A stretch of 64,000 nt of DNA. Source: Symsagittifera roscoffensis. Lineage: Eukaryota; Xenacoelomorpha; Acoela; Convolutidae. The stretch is from contig NC_087062.1 of NCBI RefSeq assembly GCF_963678635.1, positions 88,387,845-88,451,844 on the forward strand, given 5' to 3'. Of the stretch, positions 35,001 through 44,365 are shown one piece after another (within the stretch, counting starts at the first letter, position 1; each line of letters begins with the position of its first letter). Position numbers and translations under genes: made by a program. Below the pieces are notes generated by a model, which saw nothing but the letters and a program-made list of their open reading frames with translations, had not been told where the DNA came from and ran no database searches.

Positions 35001-38000
35001 TGGTGCGTCTTGCGATGTGTTTTTGAGTTTGATGCCACAATTTCAGAATGACGATTGAAGTGAAGATAGCCACAGCAACTAGCGGGATCAAACCACTGAA
35101 ATACACGCCAAAAATTGGCGCGAATTCTTGATACGCTCTGGAAAATGCCCCTGCGAAGTTCATCGGTCGACAAATATTGAATCTTACACGGATCAATTTA
35201 ATTTTAGGCTCCAGTACTGCGGATCAATTTTTTGAAGGGATCGAACAGTGCTCAAGACCCATTTATTCGAAATTGTTTTTTTTAGTTCTAACTAAAGTTG
35301 AAAATGTTGTCATTGAACTATAATGTTCTTGTTTGCCATAGTAGTTTGGGAGAGCTCAGAAAATCAATTTGGTCGACCTAAAAAAGGTCGACAAATTTTT
35401 CAAATTTTTTTTTTTGGAAATCCGCTGCCTCCCCCCATCCCCCCTCGACCGTCGGCCTATTATCGGTCGGCCTTTTTTCTTTTAGATCAACCAAATTCAT
35501 TTTCTGAGATCTCCGAAAGCACTTATAAAGACCCTATTTTGCTAACAATTTCTGCGCCGCAAGCAAAATATCGGAGAAGCTGACTAGAAATAAAATAGGC
35601 TCTCCCTCAAAATTAGTACGTATTTCGACCCAAAACGGATGTCGTTAAAATAGTACCATAAGAGGAAATAGTTATCGAAAATAGTACTGGGTGGTGGGGA
35701 GGGGGGTCGAATATTTGAAAAAATGGGTTCCCCTCCCGGTCTTCCTAACTCCACCATGATTCGTTGCATGAGATCAATTATTTATTCTTACTTTTGACTT
35801 AACTGTACTTATGATTTGATTTTTGATTTTACTTGGAGGGGGGAGCTTAAAATAAAATTGGTTCCTGGGATCAACACGATACCAGACAGCAGCCGGAATG
35901 GAGTAAATTGCACTGAACAGATAGACGACAACTGTAGATGCTACACACAAATTCACCTTCCCGTACACTCGGTATTTGAAGGGAAACATCACGGCGATGC
36001 ACTTATCCAGGCTAAAGCACAAGAAAAGGAATTCAGTTGTACCGTTAGCAGAAGAATTGAACATCGAGCTAGAAGTAAGGATGCTTTTAAGGGTCTCAAC
36101 GGGGACCTAACCCGAGTCCAGGCGCTCGAATTGGTCGAACTCCTCAAAAATTTAACCTAAATGTCATGAGCGGATCTCCAGATGTTCAGTTCCTTATACT
36201 TTGATTGAAAATAAACTTTCATTTCTGAACCGCTATTAAAATGACTTTTGAAGAAAAAGATTGTATATATTTGAGCCCGAAACGTTCAATCTTTGAAGAA
36301 TTTCAATTTGGCCATACTTGATTTTGTAGCTGCTGATTGAGTAACGGATGAAAAGTTTTGTTTAGTTCCATTCGTTTTCCAAAAATTTTAAACTGCTTGC
36401 ATTTTAAGTTTTTGAGGAAAAAAACTGAACGTAACTGTCATTCTCGCAAAAAAATGTCAAAGCTTTCGAAACCTGGTATAATTCCTTTGTAACTCTTAGT
36501 ATCGCTCTTTGAATCTTTCACAATCTTTTCCAATGCCGTATTTGCAATCATTTTAGCCATAACAGGGCTCCACACTTCTTTTTGAAATGAATTCACAATT
36601 TTTGTACCGCAAAACAATAACTACAAGAATATTTTCATCAGCTTTCTCGTCAGCAATTGTGTTGAAAACGGAAATCAAAATGAAAATCAAGTTATTTATA
36701 AAAATGGATGTGTTTATTTACAAACATCGTATAGAAATGATAAGCAAAACATAGAAAGAAGAATTCACGTAACTCGATTTTTCGACCACTTGACTTTGTT
36801 CGGGGAAATCAGGCCAAAAATAAAAAGTGAAATAGTCAATATAGCACTCCTCGTTTTCATGTGCACATATATGTATAATTTCATAGTCGAGCAATTATTA
36901 TCCTAGCAGTTCGACCACAGACATACATTCATCCAAAAAAAATTTATTATATGTATAAATTAAGCTTCTTGTTGGTGCTGTAAATGCGCCGAAAAAAATT
37001 CTGAAAAAGTTTTAAAATAAAAATTGATTCTTTCTCTGATTTTTAAGGTTCTTTTCGTACAATTACCAGTGTGTGCGGGTGGTCGGAACGTTCGGCACTA
37101 ATGATACAACTACTCGCTACCCGGGTCGCATTGTGTTTATACCTGAACAGTACAGTCATGTAGTAGGAGCAGGTGGTGGTTATCCACGAGAAGAACTTGA
37201 ACGATGCACACATGACGTCACCCCCGAGCGATGCGACCGAGATGTCGAACAGAGACAGCAGCGTGTCCAGGATTCCGTCGTAGAACACCGAGAGCAGGTC
37301 TACACAAGAGAAACAGTTCTTGCTTTGTTGCTGTGATTTGCTTGATTTTTTTCAAACTGCAATGTAAGAAGAAGAGAAATTCATTTTAAATAAATTTAAC
37401 AAATAAATGTTAAGAAATAAATTTTTGATGCAATTTTTTTATTTTCTAAGTTAAAAAAATGCATTAAAATATTATTTCCTAACATTTTTTTGTTAAGTTT
37501 ATAAAAAATGAAATTATTTTCTTAAATTGCATATCAAGTTAACAATGAGTTATCAAAAATACATAATGGCTCAACTGCCCAAACAACGCTTCATGGCAGG
37601 GGCGAACTTAGTTTTTTTGCGGTAAATCCCAAATTGATTTTCTGAGCTCTCCTAAGACATTGAACGAAAAACATGTATGTGCCTTGAGAAAAGTTCTAGG
37701 GTTAGCCTGCAAAAATGGATGTGGTAAAATGGTCGGTAAGGCCGATTTCAAATTCTTGGGAGGTTGACTTCCTTGCGTTGCCAACTTCAACTCATTCCCT
37801 AAAGCCACCTTTGAGTCATGGTATGCATTTTCCAGTGTTTTACATTGTGATTTAAATTTCATTTTAAAAATGATGCTTAAAGCTTTTCACAAAAAAGTTG
37901 GAATATGGCAGAGGACATAATTCACCTGTCAGAGCCAGAGCCCACATGAATCCAGCTCCAGACGAGATTCGATCCCAGGTTGAAATGACGACCATAGTGA

Positions 38001-41000
38001 ACACATTTCCCACGCAGCCGAAGAGCGAAATGGTCGAACAGAGTATTTTCATTGCAAACACGAACAGAGCAGCATCAGGGTAGGCATCTTCCCAAGACTC
38101 CCCCGAATAGAAGTAGCCGTATCCATTGTCATTCTCGTCGAGAACCAACGAGCTGTTGATTATTGTCTGAAATAAAAAAAAAGAGATCAGACTATAAATC
38201 AGTGCTTTGGGAGAGCTCGCAAATCATCTAAGTCGACCTAAAATCTTTTTTTTTGAAAAATGCCCCCCCATCCCTCAATAAAATCCTAGATCCGCCCATG
38301 CTATAAATTCAAAAAATGCGCAAGTTTGGCTTGAATTTTAAGACCGAATAAAGGATTAGCATTTTGTGCAAGAGTACCCGGTTCTTTTAGTTGAAAACGG
38401 ACTATCTGAAACAACCACTACATCACGGATACAAAAAACCGAACACAAGACGGGCGGATCTAGTATGTTCACAAGAGTCTGCGGATTTTTTTGAAAAATT
38501 TGTCTACATTTGTGCCCGAAAACCTTGGTCAATTTAGATTTTACAAAAAAAGCGAAAACATCCCAAAACATCTAAATTAACTTATACTCTTCCAGATATT
38601 TTCAGACAAAGTAGCATGAGAGCTCAGTGCAGATGGTGATATTGATCAAAAATCTTCATGAAGATTGAAAGCCTATCTCGTCAGGGGCGGATCTAGGATT
38701 TTCTGGAGGGGGGGGCGGACTTTCAAAAAATTTTCAAAAATTTTGACGACCTTTTTTTTTAGGTCGACCAAATTGGTTTTCCGAGCTCTCCTAAAGCACT
38801 AAAAAGACACTAAAAACCGTTTTTGGGCACTTTTTGGTAAATTTTGACAAAAAAAATGCTTCTTTTTGGCGCGCGCTCCCCCTCAAAGTTAGTATAAACT
38901 GGCGACAAAGGCACCTTTAGAAAATTTTTAGGGTCGGTCGACCAAAAATTGATTTCGTAAAAATTACCAAAAGGGGAAGAACTCTTTGGGTCTACAGGGG
39001 GTCGAAATCCACCCCTGTATCTGGTAATTTTCTCCGACTTTCGATTTTTACATGAATGCAGAGTTTTGAATTTTTTCTGAAATGCCTTCTGAAGTAGTGA
39101 AATATTTTCTAATATGGTTTCTGTTGAACGCTTTATATCAAAAAAGCTGGCTAAAACTAAATGAGATGCAATAACTTAATGTGTAGCGGTCAAAAAAATT
39201 AAATTTGTCTGCCATTGACTACGTAACGGCTTGTGTTCATGTTCACGTAAGAATAAATCAAATTTGGCACCTGAATCTGATTTCAGAAATCAATTAACAA
39301 TTTTCAATATTGGCCGAGATTGTAAACTTACAATTTGGTTTGGGTGGGCAGCTTCAATGACATTGAAAATTTTATGATGTTTTTTACTGGCTTGATTTTC
39401 CAATCGTGAGGAAAAAATCTCATTTGATTGCAAACTTTTTTAAAAAACAAATTAACCTTTTCTCCAAACTCGGATACCGCAAATAAAAGTTAGTATGTTT
39501 CGAGAGTTTTCTCAGCTAAAAGCCTTTTCTTTAATGATTCGAACAACAAAAAAAACGTCGAAAAGAACTGGTTTGAAAATTTTGGCTTTTAGCCCAATTT
39601 TGAGCCAGGTTATGTTTTGTAATAGAACCCTCTGAATTTGGTCGTAAAATAGAAAAACTATTTTTAAAGTTTCATTTAGCACTTTCTTGCTTTTTTTGAG
39701 ACGCTTTGATTTTTTGTTTTGTGATCAATCTTTCAAGTGCAACTGTTTTTATCTTGGATTTTATCTTGAAGTTTTCATGTAGTTGCTTTTTTTATACTGT
39801 GCAGAAAAATCGACACACAATTTGTTTAAAAAAGAATTTCAAGTTTTTTTTCATTCCGGCCGATTGAAAATTGTGAAGAATTTTTGTATGTGGCGGTATT
39901 ATAGTTTTATTTAATTTTATTTTCCATGCAAATTGGAACTACTAATTAGCCGAGGGAACTACTAATCAGCCATTTCAGACGTTATTTGAACGACATAAAA
40001 AAATTGTGAAAAACTTTTTTCAAAGTCCGGAAAAACCGGTTTAAAATCTTTGATTTTTGGTCTAATTTCCAACTAATAAGGTGAGTGTGCAGGCTTACAA
40101 TAGCTTATTTCAACTTTTTTTATGTCGCAAAAATTTTGTTTTAATCGAATAAAGTTTGCTTTTTTTAGTTTTTTAGCGTCATTTTGGGAATAAGAAATTT
40201 CAAGAAGATAAAAAAAATCAGCAAAAGTTATAATTTTTTTTTGAAAATTTTAAGAAAATATATCATTTAGTTTTAGTCTTCGTTAGCGGATCTCTAAAAA
40301 AATTGTTTTCCAACCGGCGTATTTGAGTACATGACTGTCGAATGTGCTCAATTTCTGTTTTTTTTTCGTTCTGATGTTTTTATCTTGCCACACGCACATG
40401 TTTTTTAAGGCTATGATAGGAACATTCTGTGATACTTGCAAAGTAACCGGCTATCCTTGTTTCATGATTTTGGTCGGAAATTATGATTGGAAACAAAATA
40501 CTTAAAGTTAAAAAAACAAAAAAAAAATAAAAATAGGTTTTTTGCTTCGCTCATTTTTTGAAATACTAAAAGAGTATTTGATTGCTTATTGAGCAATAAA
40601 ATCAGGTAATAATTTTGAAAAGTATCCCAGAAAATTTAGTATGGAGTTTTTGTAAGAAGCTTCTAGTGTGAAAATATCATTAATCTGAAAAAGCATTTTT
40701 TTTAGTATTTCGATTATTATTCTTTTAAGTATTCGGTTTCCGGTTGATAAGGCTTTATTATCATACCTTATTCGACATCCTACCAGTTTTTTGTGATGAA
40801 CAAAAAATCTTTTAAAAAACAGAACTTACAAATTTGATAACTGCCAGTATAATAAACAGTTTTGATATAGATATCTCTTTGAAACAACCAACAAGACTGC
40901 TCGTATCAGGGCAAAGCTCTGAATGTCCCGACTGCCTTTTAAAGTTTGTGGAGCAGTAATAACATAAAAAAATTAAGTGTAATAGAATAAAATGATTTTT

Positions 41001-41855
41001 TTTTCTAAAATTTGAGATTTTTTATGAAAATCATTTCCCACACGTCATATAAAGTACAAAAGGATGGATTTCGCTCATTGTAACAAGCAAGCTTCTTTCA
41101 ACTAACAATTTAGAACAATTTCTGAGACGCATTAAATCTCCGCTTACGCGTTGATAGCGCAAAATATATCGCGCGTTAATTGTCCCAAATCGGCCAAAAT
41201 GGCAATTTTTAAGCCCTCATAACCTTACAAAAAATAATCACAGATAAAATATCGTTTCAAATTTAAGCTCAGGGCAACAATCCCTTTCGAATGATACAAA
41301 AAAAAATCCGTCAAGAATGGCTAGTTAAAATGTCGAAATTTGCATGAAGAAAAAAACCCACCCCGAGCAAAAATATTCCGTTACTTTCGTATCGAAAGTC
41401 GAAACAACAATGGTTAGCCTGCGCTAATAGAATCAATAGTTAACTAAATCCATTTTTGGTCTATATTTTGATAGAAACAACCTGCAAGTTATCGAGATTT
41501 TAGTGAACTTTTTTATACAAATTCTATACAAACAGATTTTGTGAAACTTTTTACAAGTTGCGCACAACTCAACTACAGATTGTAGACTAAATATCTAGAG
41601 ATTATGTATAGATTATATCAAGATTTGTACAGATTTTGTAATTCCTCACAGTAAATTTTACAATGAACTAAAAATACCTTTTTTTGAATACATCAGTAAA
41701 CAATTCCAGCAACTATTTGAAAAAAATTTTTATAGAAAGTTAGTTTGAAACACTCTGAGAGAAATAAAAAAACGATTATTTTTATAATAAAATTAAAAAA
41801 AAAACTTTCTAGCAAAATTGTTTATACTTACTTCAGTGATCAGTTCCTCGGACAT
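31668..41855 (-). CDS. Rhodopsin-family (class A) GPCR gene, six exons, probably a peptide-type receptor
   Basis: Minus-strand exons: 41832-41855, 37926-38166, 37143-37299, 35833 (or 35878)-36011, 34975-35216, 31668-32006. They join in frame to about 393 (or 378) residues. The acidic extracellular N-terminus carries an N-S-S glycosylation site at residue 12. Seven hydrophobic segments follow, with N62 in TM1 (1.50), D89 in TM2 (2.50), C119 at the start of TM3 and a partner cysteine in NICRPM of loop 2, P180 in TM4, and the TM5 proline in SGLIPL. Variant motifs: DKC for DRY, CLGF for CWxP, and NFLIY for NPxxY; the last is common in invertebrate peptide receptors of the FMRFamide-receptor type. 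It should sit in the plasma membrane and couple to G proteins. The ligand cannot be read from the sequence. No in-frame stop in any exon, so the gene is probably alive. The TM4-TM5 joint is the weakest part of the model. Confidence 0.85.
33004..33375. repeat. Long hairpin in GPCR intron 5
   Basis: Arms of about 160 bp (about 33046-33208 and 33212-33372) are near-perfect complements. For example GTGGAAAACAAACCCTTC pairs with GAAGGGTTTATTTTCCAC. The 37-bp stretch AGGAGGGTTTGAAGGAAGTT... at 33004 occurs again as the inner end of both arms, so one piece is present three times. No gene; the transcribed intron would form a long double-stranded stem. Confidence 0.85.
33455..33985 (+). mobile_element. 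G3 MITE, copy 3, in GPCR intron 5
   Basis: Full-length uninterrupted copy, CAAGACTGCTCGTATCAGGGC to AAAAGTCGGAACAA. The centre reads GCGCGAAATATATCGCGCG, an empty site relative to the interrupted copy at 23391-24636. Confidence 0.75.
34125..34695 (+). mobile_element. Two decayed half copies of G3
   Basis: 34125-34380 and 34440-34695 each resemble the second half of the G3 family (CAATTGTCCCAAATTGGCC..., AAAATGGCTAGTTAAAA, CACAAATATTCCGT) with many changes. They are older than the full-length copies. Confidence 0.55.
34975..35216 (-). CDS. GPCR exon 5: extracellular loop 2, TM5, start of loop 3
   Basis: Best acceptor TTGATCCGCAG at 35217; the exon includes NICRPM, whose cysteine can pair with TM3, and TM5 around IFGVYFSGLIPLVAVAIFTS. 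It then turns basic (KLWHQTQKHIARR). It ends SRK at a weak donor AAG/GTCGTC in phase 0, which joins cleanly to exon 6; the alternative donor 4 bases beyond would cause a stop. Confidence 0.75.
35335..35730. mobile_element. hAT-like MITE fragments in GPCR intron 4
   Basis: 35340-35450 is a reversed fragment (GGGAGAGCTCAGAAAATCAA, AAAGGTCGACAAATTTTT, C-rich run) and 35480-35660 a forward fragment (GATCTCCGAAAGCACT, CTCCCTCAAAATTAGTA). They abut head to head around CGGCCTATTATCGGTCGGCC. Neither has intact ends. Confidence 0.55.
35833..36011 (-). CDS. GPCR exon 4: end of TM3, loop 2 motif, TM4
   Basis: Acceptor TTGTGCTTTAG; the split codon gives S in FSLDKCIAVMFPF, the DRY-box position read as DKC. 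TM4 is about CVASTVVVYLFSAIYSIPAA. The 3' end is uncertain: a donor CCAA/GTAAAATC ends it at 35833, or TATC/GTGTTG at 35878. Both keep the frame with exon 5; the first adds a 15-residue extension of extracellular loop 2. Confidence 0.75.
37143..37299 (-). CDS. GPCR exon 3: TM2 and TM3
   Basis: Acceptor CTCTTGTGTAG; the split codon gives D89 in LTDLLSVF, the TM2 sodium-pocket aspartate. Continues through loop 1 to DVMCASFKFFSWITTTCSYY (TM3) and ends TVLF plus two bases before donor GTATAA (TTCAG/GTATAA). The 626-bp intron before it holds an hAT-like fragment. Confidence 0.85.
37597..37775 (+). mobile_element. hAT-like MITE fragment in GPCR intron 2
   Basis: Begins CAGGGGCGAACTTAG, the family left end, then keeps CAAATTGATTTTCTGAGCTC and the CTAAGACATT stretch before becoming unrecognisable. 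The right end is missing. Confidence 0.55.
37926..38166 (-). CDS. GPCR exon 2: N-terminus, TM1, start of TM2
   Basis: Begins after acceptor TTTATTTCAG with TIINSSLVLDENDNG and ends ...MWALALT plus one base before the donor GTGAATT (ACAG/GTGAAT). Contains the glycosylation site, the acidic tail (YSGESWEDAYPD), and TM1 with GCVGN. Confidence 0.85.
38205..38530. mobile_element. hAT-like MITE fragments in GPCR intron 1
   Basis: A reversed fragment at 38205-38302 (GGGAGAGCTCGCAAATCATC to CTAGATCCGCCCATG) and a forward piece at about 38452-38520 (GGGCGGATCTAGTATG). Confidence 0.5.
38682..39017 (+). mobile_element. hAT-like MITE, complete copy with 8-bp target duplication
   Basis: 336 bp with ends CAGGGGCGGATC and GAAATCCACCCCTG, which are inverted repeats of about 11 bp with one mismatch. 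The flanks are TATCTCGT (38674-38681) and TATCTGGT (39018-39025), an 8-bp duplication with one difference, the length made by hAT transposases. There is no open frame. It lies in GPCR intron 1 and defines the family seen at 19930, 28919, 30413, 35335, 37597 and 38205. Confidence 0.8.
39026..40891. other. GPCR intron 1, interior
   Basis: About 1.9 kb of AT-rich sequence with no coding frame, no repeat with a copy elsewhere in the window that I could see, and no splice-consistent exon. A 17-bp motif GGGAACTACTAATCAGC is locally doubled near 39947-39981. Confidence 0.4.
40892..41408 (+). mobile_element. G3 MITE, copy 4, in GPCR intron 1
   Basis: Full-length copy (CAAGACTGCTCGTATCAGGGC to ATCGAAAGTCGAAACAA) with the uninterrupted centre GCGCAAAATATATCGCGCG. 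Slightly shorter (517 bp) because of small deletions. Confidence 0.75.
41832..41855 (-). CDS. GPCR exon 1 (coding part)
   Basis: Encodes M-S-E-E-L-I-T-E and ends at a consensus donor GTAAGTAT in phase 0, matching the phase-0 start of exon 2. A TTTGCAG just upstream of the ATG (TTTGCAGTTTTGTAATG) could be a cis or trans splice acceptor, so the true first exon may be non-coding. The following intron is about 3.67 kb. Confidence 0.7.
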
Positions 41856-42555
41856 TACAAAACTGCAAACGGTAAGGCAAACCTTGCTATATTGTGGCCT
41901 AGTTTCTCCTAAAATGTTCAGAATTTTTAGGAAAATGGAAAATGACTATTTTTAGAGCCCATTCCTAGACAGAACAATGGCTGCCTCAATTCGTGCCTTT
42001 TCCCCCGAGTTTTAATGACCATCAAAGGGTTTTTATCTGCAATTAAAAACCTCAGCGCTGTGCTTATCAGTTGATGTACAGCTAAATTATTCGGAACAAA
42101 TTAAACCACCAATTTCGATCTTAATTTGCGCCAAATAACTTTTTCAGGGAAAATATGTTCTAATCAGAGTAATTTGTTTCGAAAAAAGTGGATGACCTTT
42201 CAAAATAAAGGAGTGTATCTGACAATTGCTAATTTGGCTTCCAATTAACTTTTTTTGATGTAGCCGCTTTAATTATTACGATCTCAGTGATGAAATCTAA
42301 AACGAATTGATGAGTGGAAAAGATTAAGAGAAAAATTAACAAACCTATCAGGTTTTTGAAAGATGATAAAAAAGATTATCAAAGTTAAAAAAGTATCGCC
42401 ATTTATATCTTTCATTTTTCTAATCATAGATATATCTATCTTTTTTCTAAAAAACAGTACAAAATTTTTCTTTGGTTTTTAGAACAACACAATAGATCTA
42501 AATACCAAATTAAACTCGCAGACAAAATTTGTGCTGCGATGCTTGGTCAATGTTC
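41856..42555. other. GPCR 5' flank, promoter not identified
   Basis: About 700 bp upstream of the GPCR start codon on the minus strand. No clear TATA box or CpG-rich stretch. A 5' UTR exon may lie here, because TTTGCAG occurs directly before the ATG. Confidence 0.3.
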
Positions 42556-42636
42556 AAATAATTATTTTTTCTTCTTCACAATTCGACGGACATTTTATGT
42601 CCGTCGAATTGTGAAGAAGAAGAAAAAATAATTTTG
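42556..42636. repeat. Nearly perfect 37-bp-arm hairpin
   Basis: AATTATTTTTTCTTCTTCAC...GACGGACAT, then TTT/A, then the full complement ending AAAAAATAATTTT. The arms pair along essentially their whole length. The flank beyond (42640-42700) resembles the G3 family terminus (CGACTTTCCAACGTGAAGGAA). Confidence 0.8.
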
Positions 42637-42879
42637 TAATTTGTGATATCTCCGACTTTCCAACGTGAAGGAATGATTATACGTGGGGTGCCTTTTTGTC
42701 CAGCAACAATCGAGCTTCTTTTGAACTGTGTTTTTGAAAACAAAAGTTGATTTGTGTTTTTGTAGCAACTTGGAACCAGTTCAAAACAAGTATTTATTAT
42801 AAACCTTGACATTTATCACCGCAAAATATTCATATCTATCCAATCATGATTCATTACTAGCCATCAAAATAATATTAGC

Positions 42880-43865
42880 CATCAATTTAGAGACATCGCT
42901 TTATTGCCACTGAAAATGGGCGGTCTAAATATCAAGCTACTTTCTGACTATGCGAGCGTTTTAGAATGGTCAATTAAAGCATCGTCAGTATAAGACATAT
43001 ACTATCGATTAACAGCTTTATCTGAGCAAGAAAAAATGTAAACAAAAATTAAAGCACTTAAAACTGAAAGAACAAACCAAAAGAGAACTAAGCTTTTGAA
43101 CAACGCGAGTGAAAGTGAAAAATACGCTGAGCTAACCTCCGAAAAAGAAGCCTCAAACTGGTTGCAACTTAGCAGATATATAATTTCAACCTCAAAAAAT
43201 CCGAATTCCGGGATGGAATTTATCTGAGATATGGACGGGAACCAACCAACATTCCACTCACATGCGCATGTGGTCAACTTTTTGACCTTACCCACGCCTT
43301 TCACTGTGCGAAGGGTGGATAGACCGACATGAGGCATGACGAAATCAGAGATACCTTTGCCAACTTCATGAGCGAGGTTTGCTATGATGTTGAAATCGAG
43401 CCGAAACTTCAGTCGTTGCAAGGCGAGAGCTTTGTCAACAATTCAACGAAAACTGATGAAAGCGCTCGACTAGATGTAAAAGCAAACGGATTATGGAGCT
43501 CAAGGTTTAGCCGAACCTTCTTTGATGTCAAAAGTCTTCAACTTGCACTCAACAACTTCACGAAGATTACTGAAATAAATATCTAAAGATTCGCCTATAA
43601 AAATCACGAATCAATAAAAAACTCAAAATAACAACAGAGAGTTCTACACGATGAGCAGAGCAGCTTCGGCCCGCTCTTTTTTGGCTGCACTGGTGGTGCC
43701 GCACCATCAGCTACGCGAACAATTCAGCTCATAGCTGAAAAACTTAGTGAAAAAAAGGCATGAAGGCTACTCAGAAGCAAAAAAATATAAAAGATCAAAG
43801 ATAAGCTTCGCTCCGCTCGGGAGCGCTATCCTTTGTATACAGGGGTGCAGATCACTGCGTAAAAC
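42880..43865 (+). pseudogene. Non-LTR retrotransposon reverse transcriptase, C-terminal region, broken
   Basis: In order: LLPLKMGGLNIKLLSDYAS (the LPxxxGGLxI end of the polymerase domain), a lysine-rich linker ending EKEASNWLQ, a zinc-knuckle-like C-A-C-x7-H-x3-C at about 43260-43305, then RHDEIRDTFANFMSEVCYDV, ARLDVKANGLW and TFFDVK, and finally ILCIQGCRS. This is the tail of a reverse transcriptase family widespread in marine invertebrates. The ARLDV...FFDVK part has a PD-(D/E)xK-nuclease look, which is inference. At least three stops and two frameshifts (one before 43200, one near 43740) kill it. The catalytic polymerase part is absent, as in a 5'-truncated insertion. Confidence 0.8.
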
Positions 43866-44069
43866 GCAATTCATAAACAATTGAAAGTGCTATTATAGAG
43901 GAGAGACGTTGAAGTAAATATCTTAGTGACAACGCAATAAATGCTGACTTGATTTAGTTCCTGCAATATTGTTTTTTGATGTGTTTATAGAATGCTGTTA
44001 TGGGCCCTATCCAGCTTGCCCACGACCGTACCTGAACAGTAGGGCCCCTTTTATAATTTATTTTTTTAT

Positions 44070-44365
44070 CATGATCCATTACTAAAACTTGCGATAAATT
44101 GTAAAGCTGAAACATTTCATAGTTTCAGACAGAGAAAATATAATACAGAATGAAATCAGTTGCTTTCTTCTCTCCTTTTTAACCTCTAAAAATTCCAGTA
44201 TATTCTAGATCAATTGAGACTAGATGATTTAAGAGTAAGATTAGGATTGGTATTAGACTAAGAAGTTGCACGAATCTATCCGGCCGAAGAGACGAACAGA
44301 CGATATACCCTCTCCGAAATTACTCTTTGAGAAGATCACTCCGGATCTAAACTCAAAATTCAAAA
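44070..44365 (+). repeat. Repeat shared with 18520-18825
   Basis: Diverged copy of the 3' half of the LTR-like repeat at 18240-18830. It lies 200 bp after the end of the reverse transcriptase remnant, so it may be that element's 3' UTR or an independent LTR. Confidence 0.45.

Noticed and set aside
35816-36160. 114-codon plus-strand frame
   Set aside because: It lies antisense to GPCR exon 4 and has no protein features of its own.
37073-37336. 87-codon plus-strand frame
   Set aside because: Antisense of GPCR exon 3.
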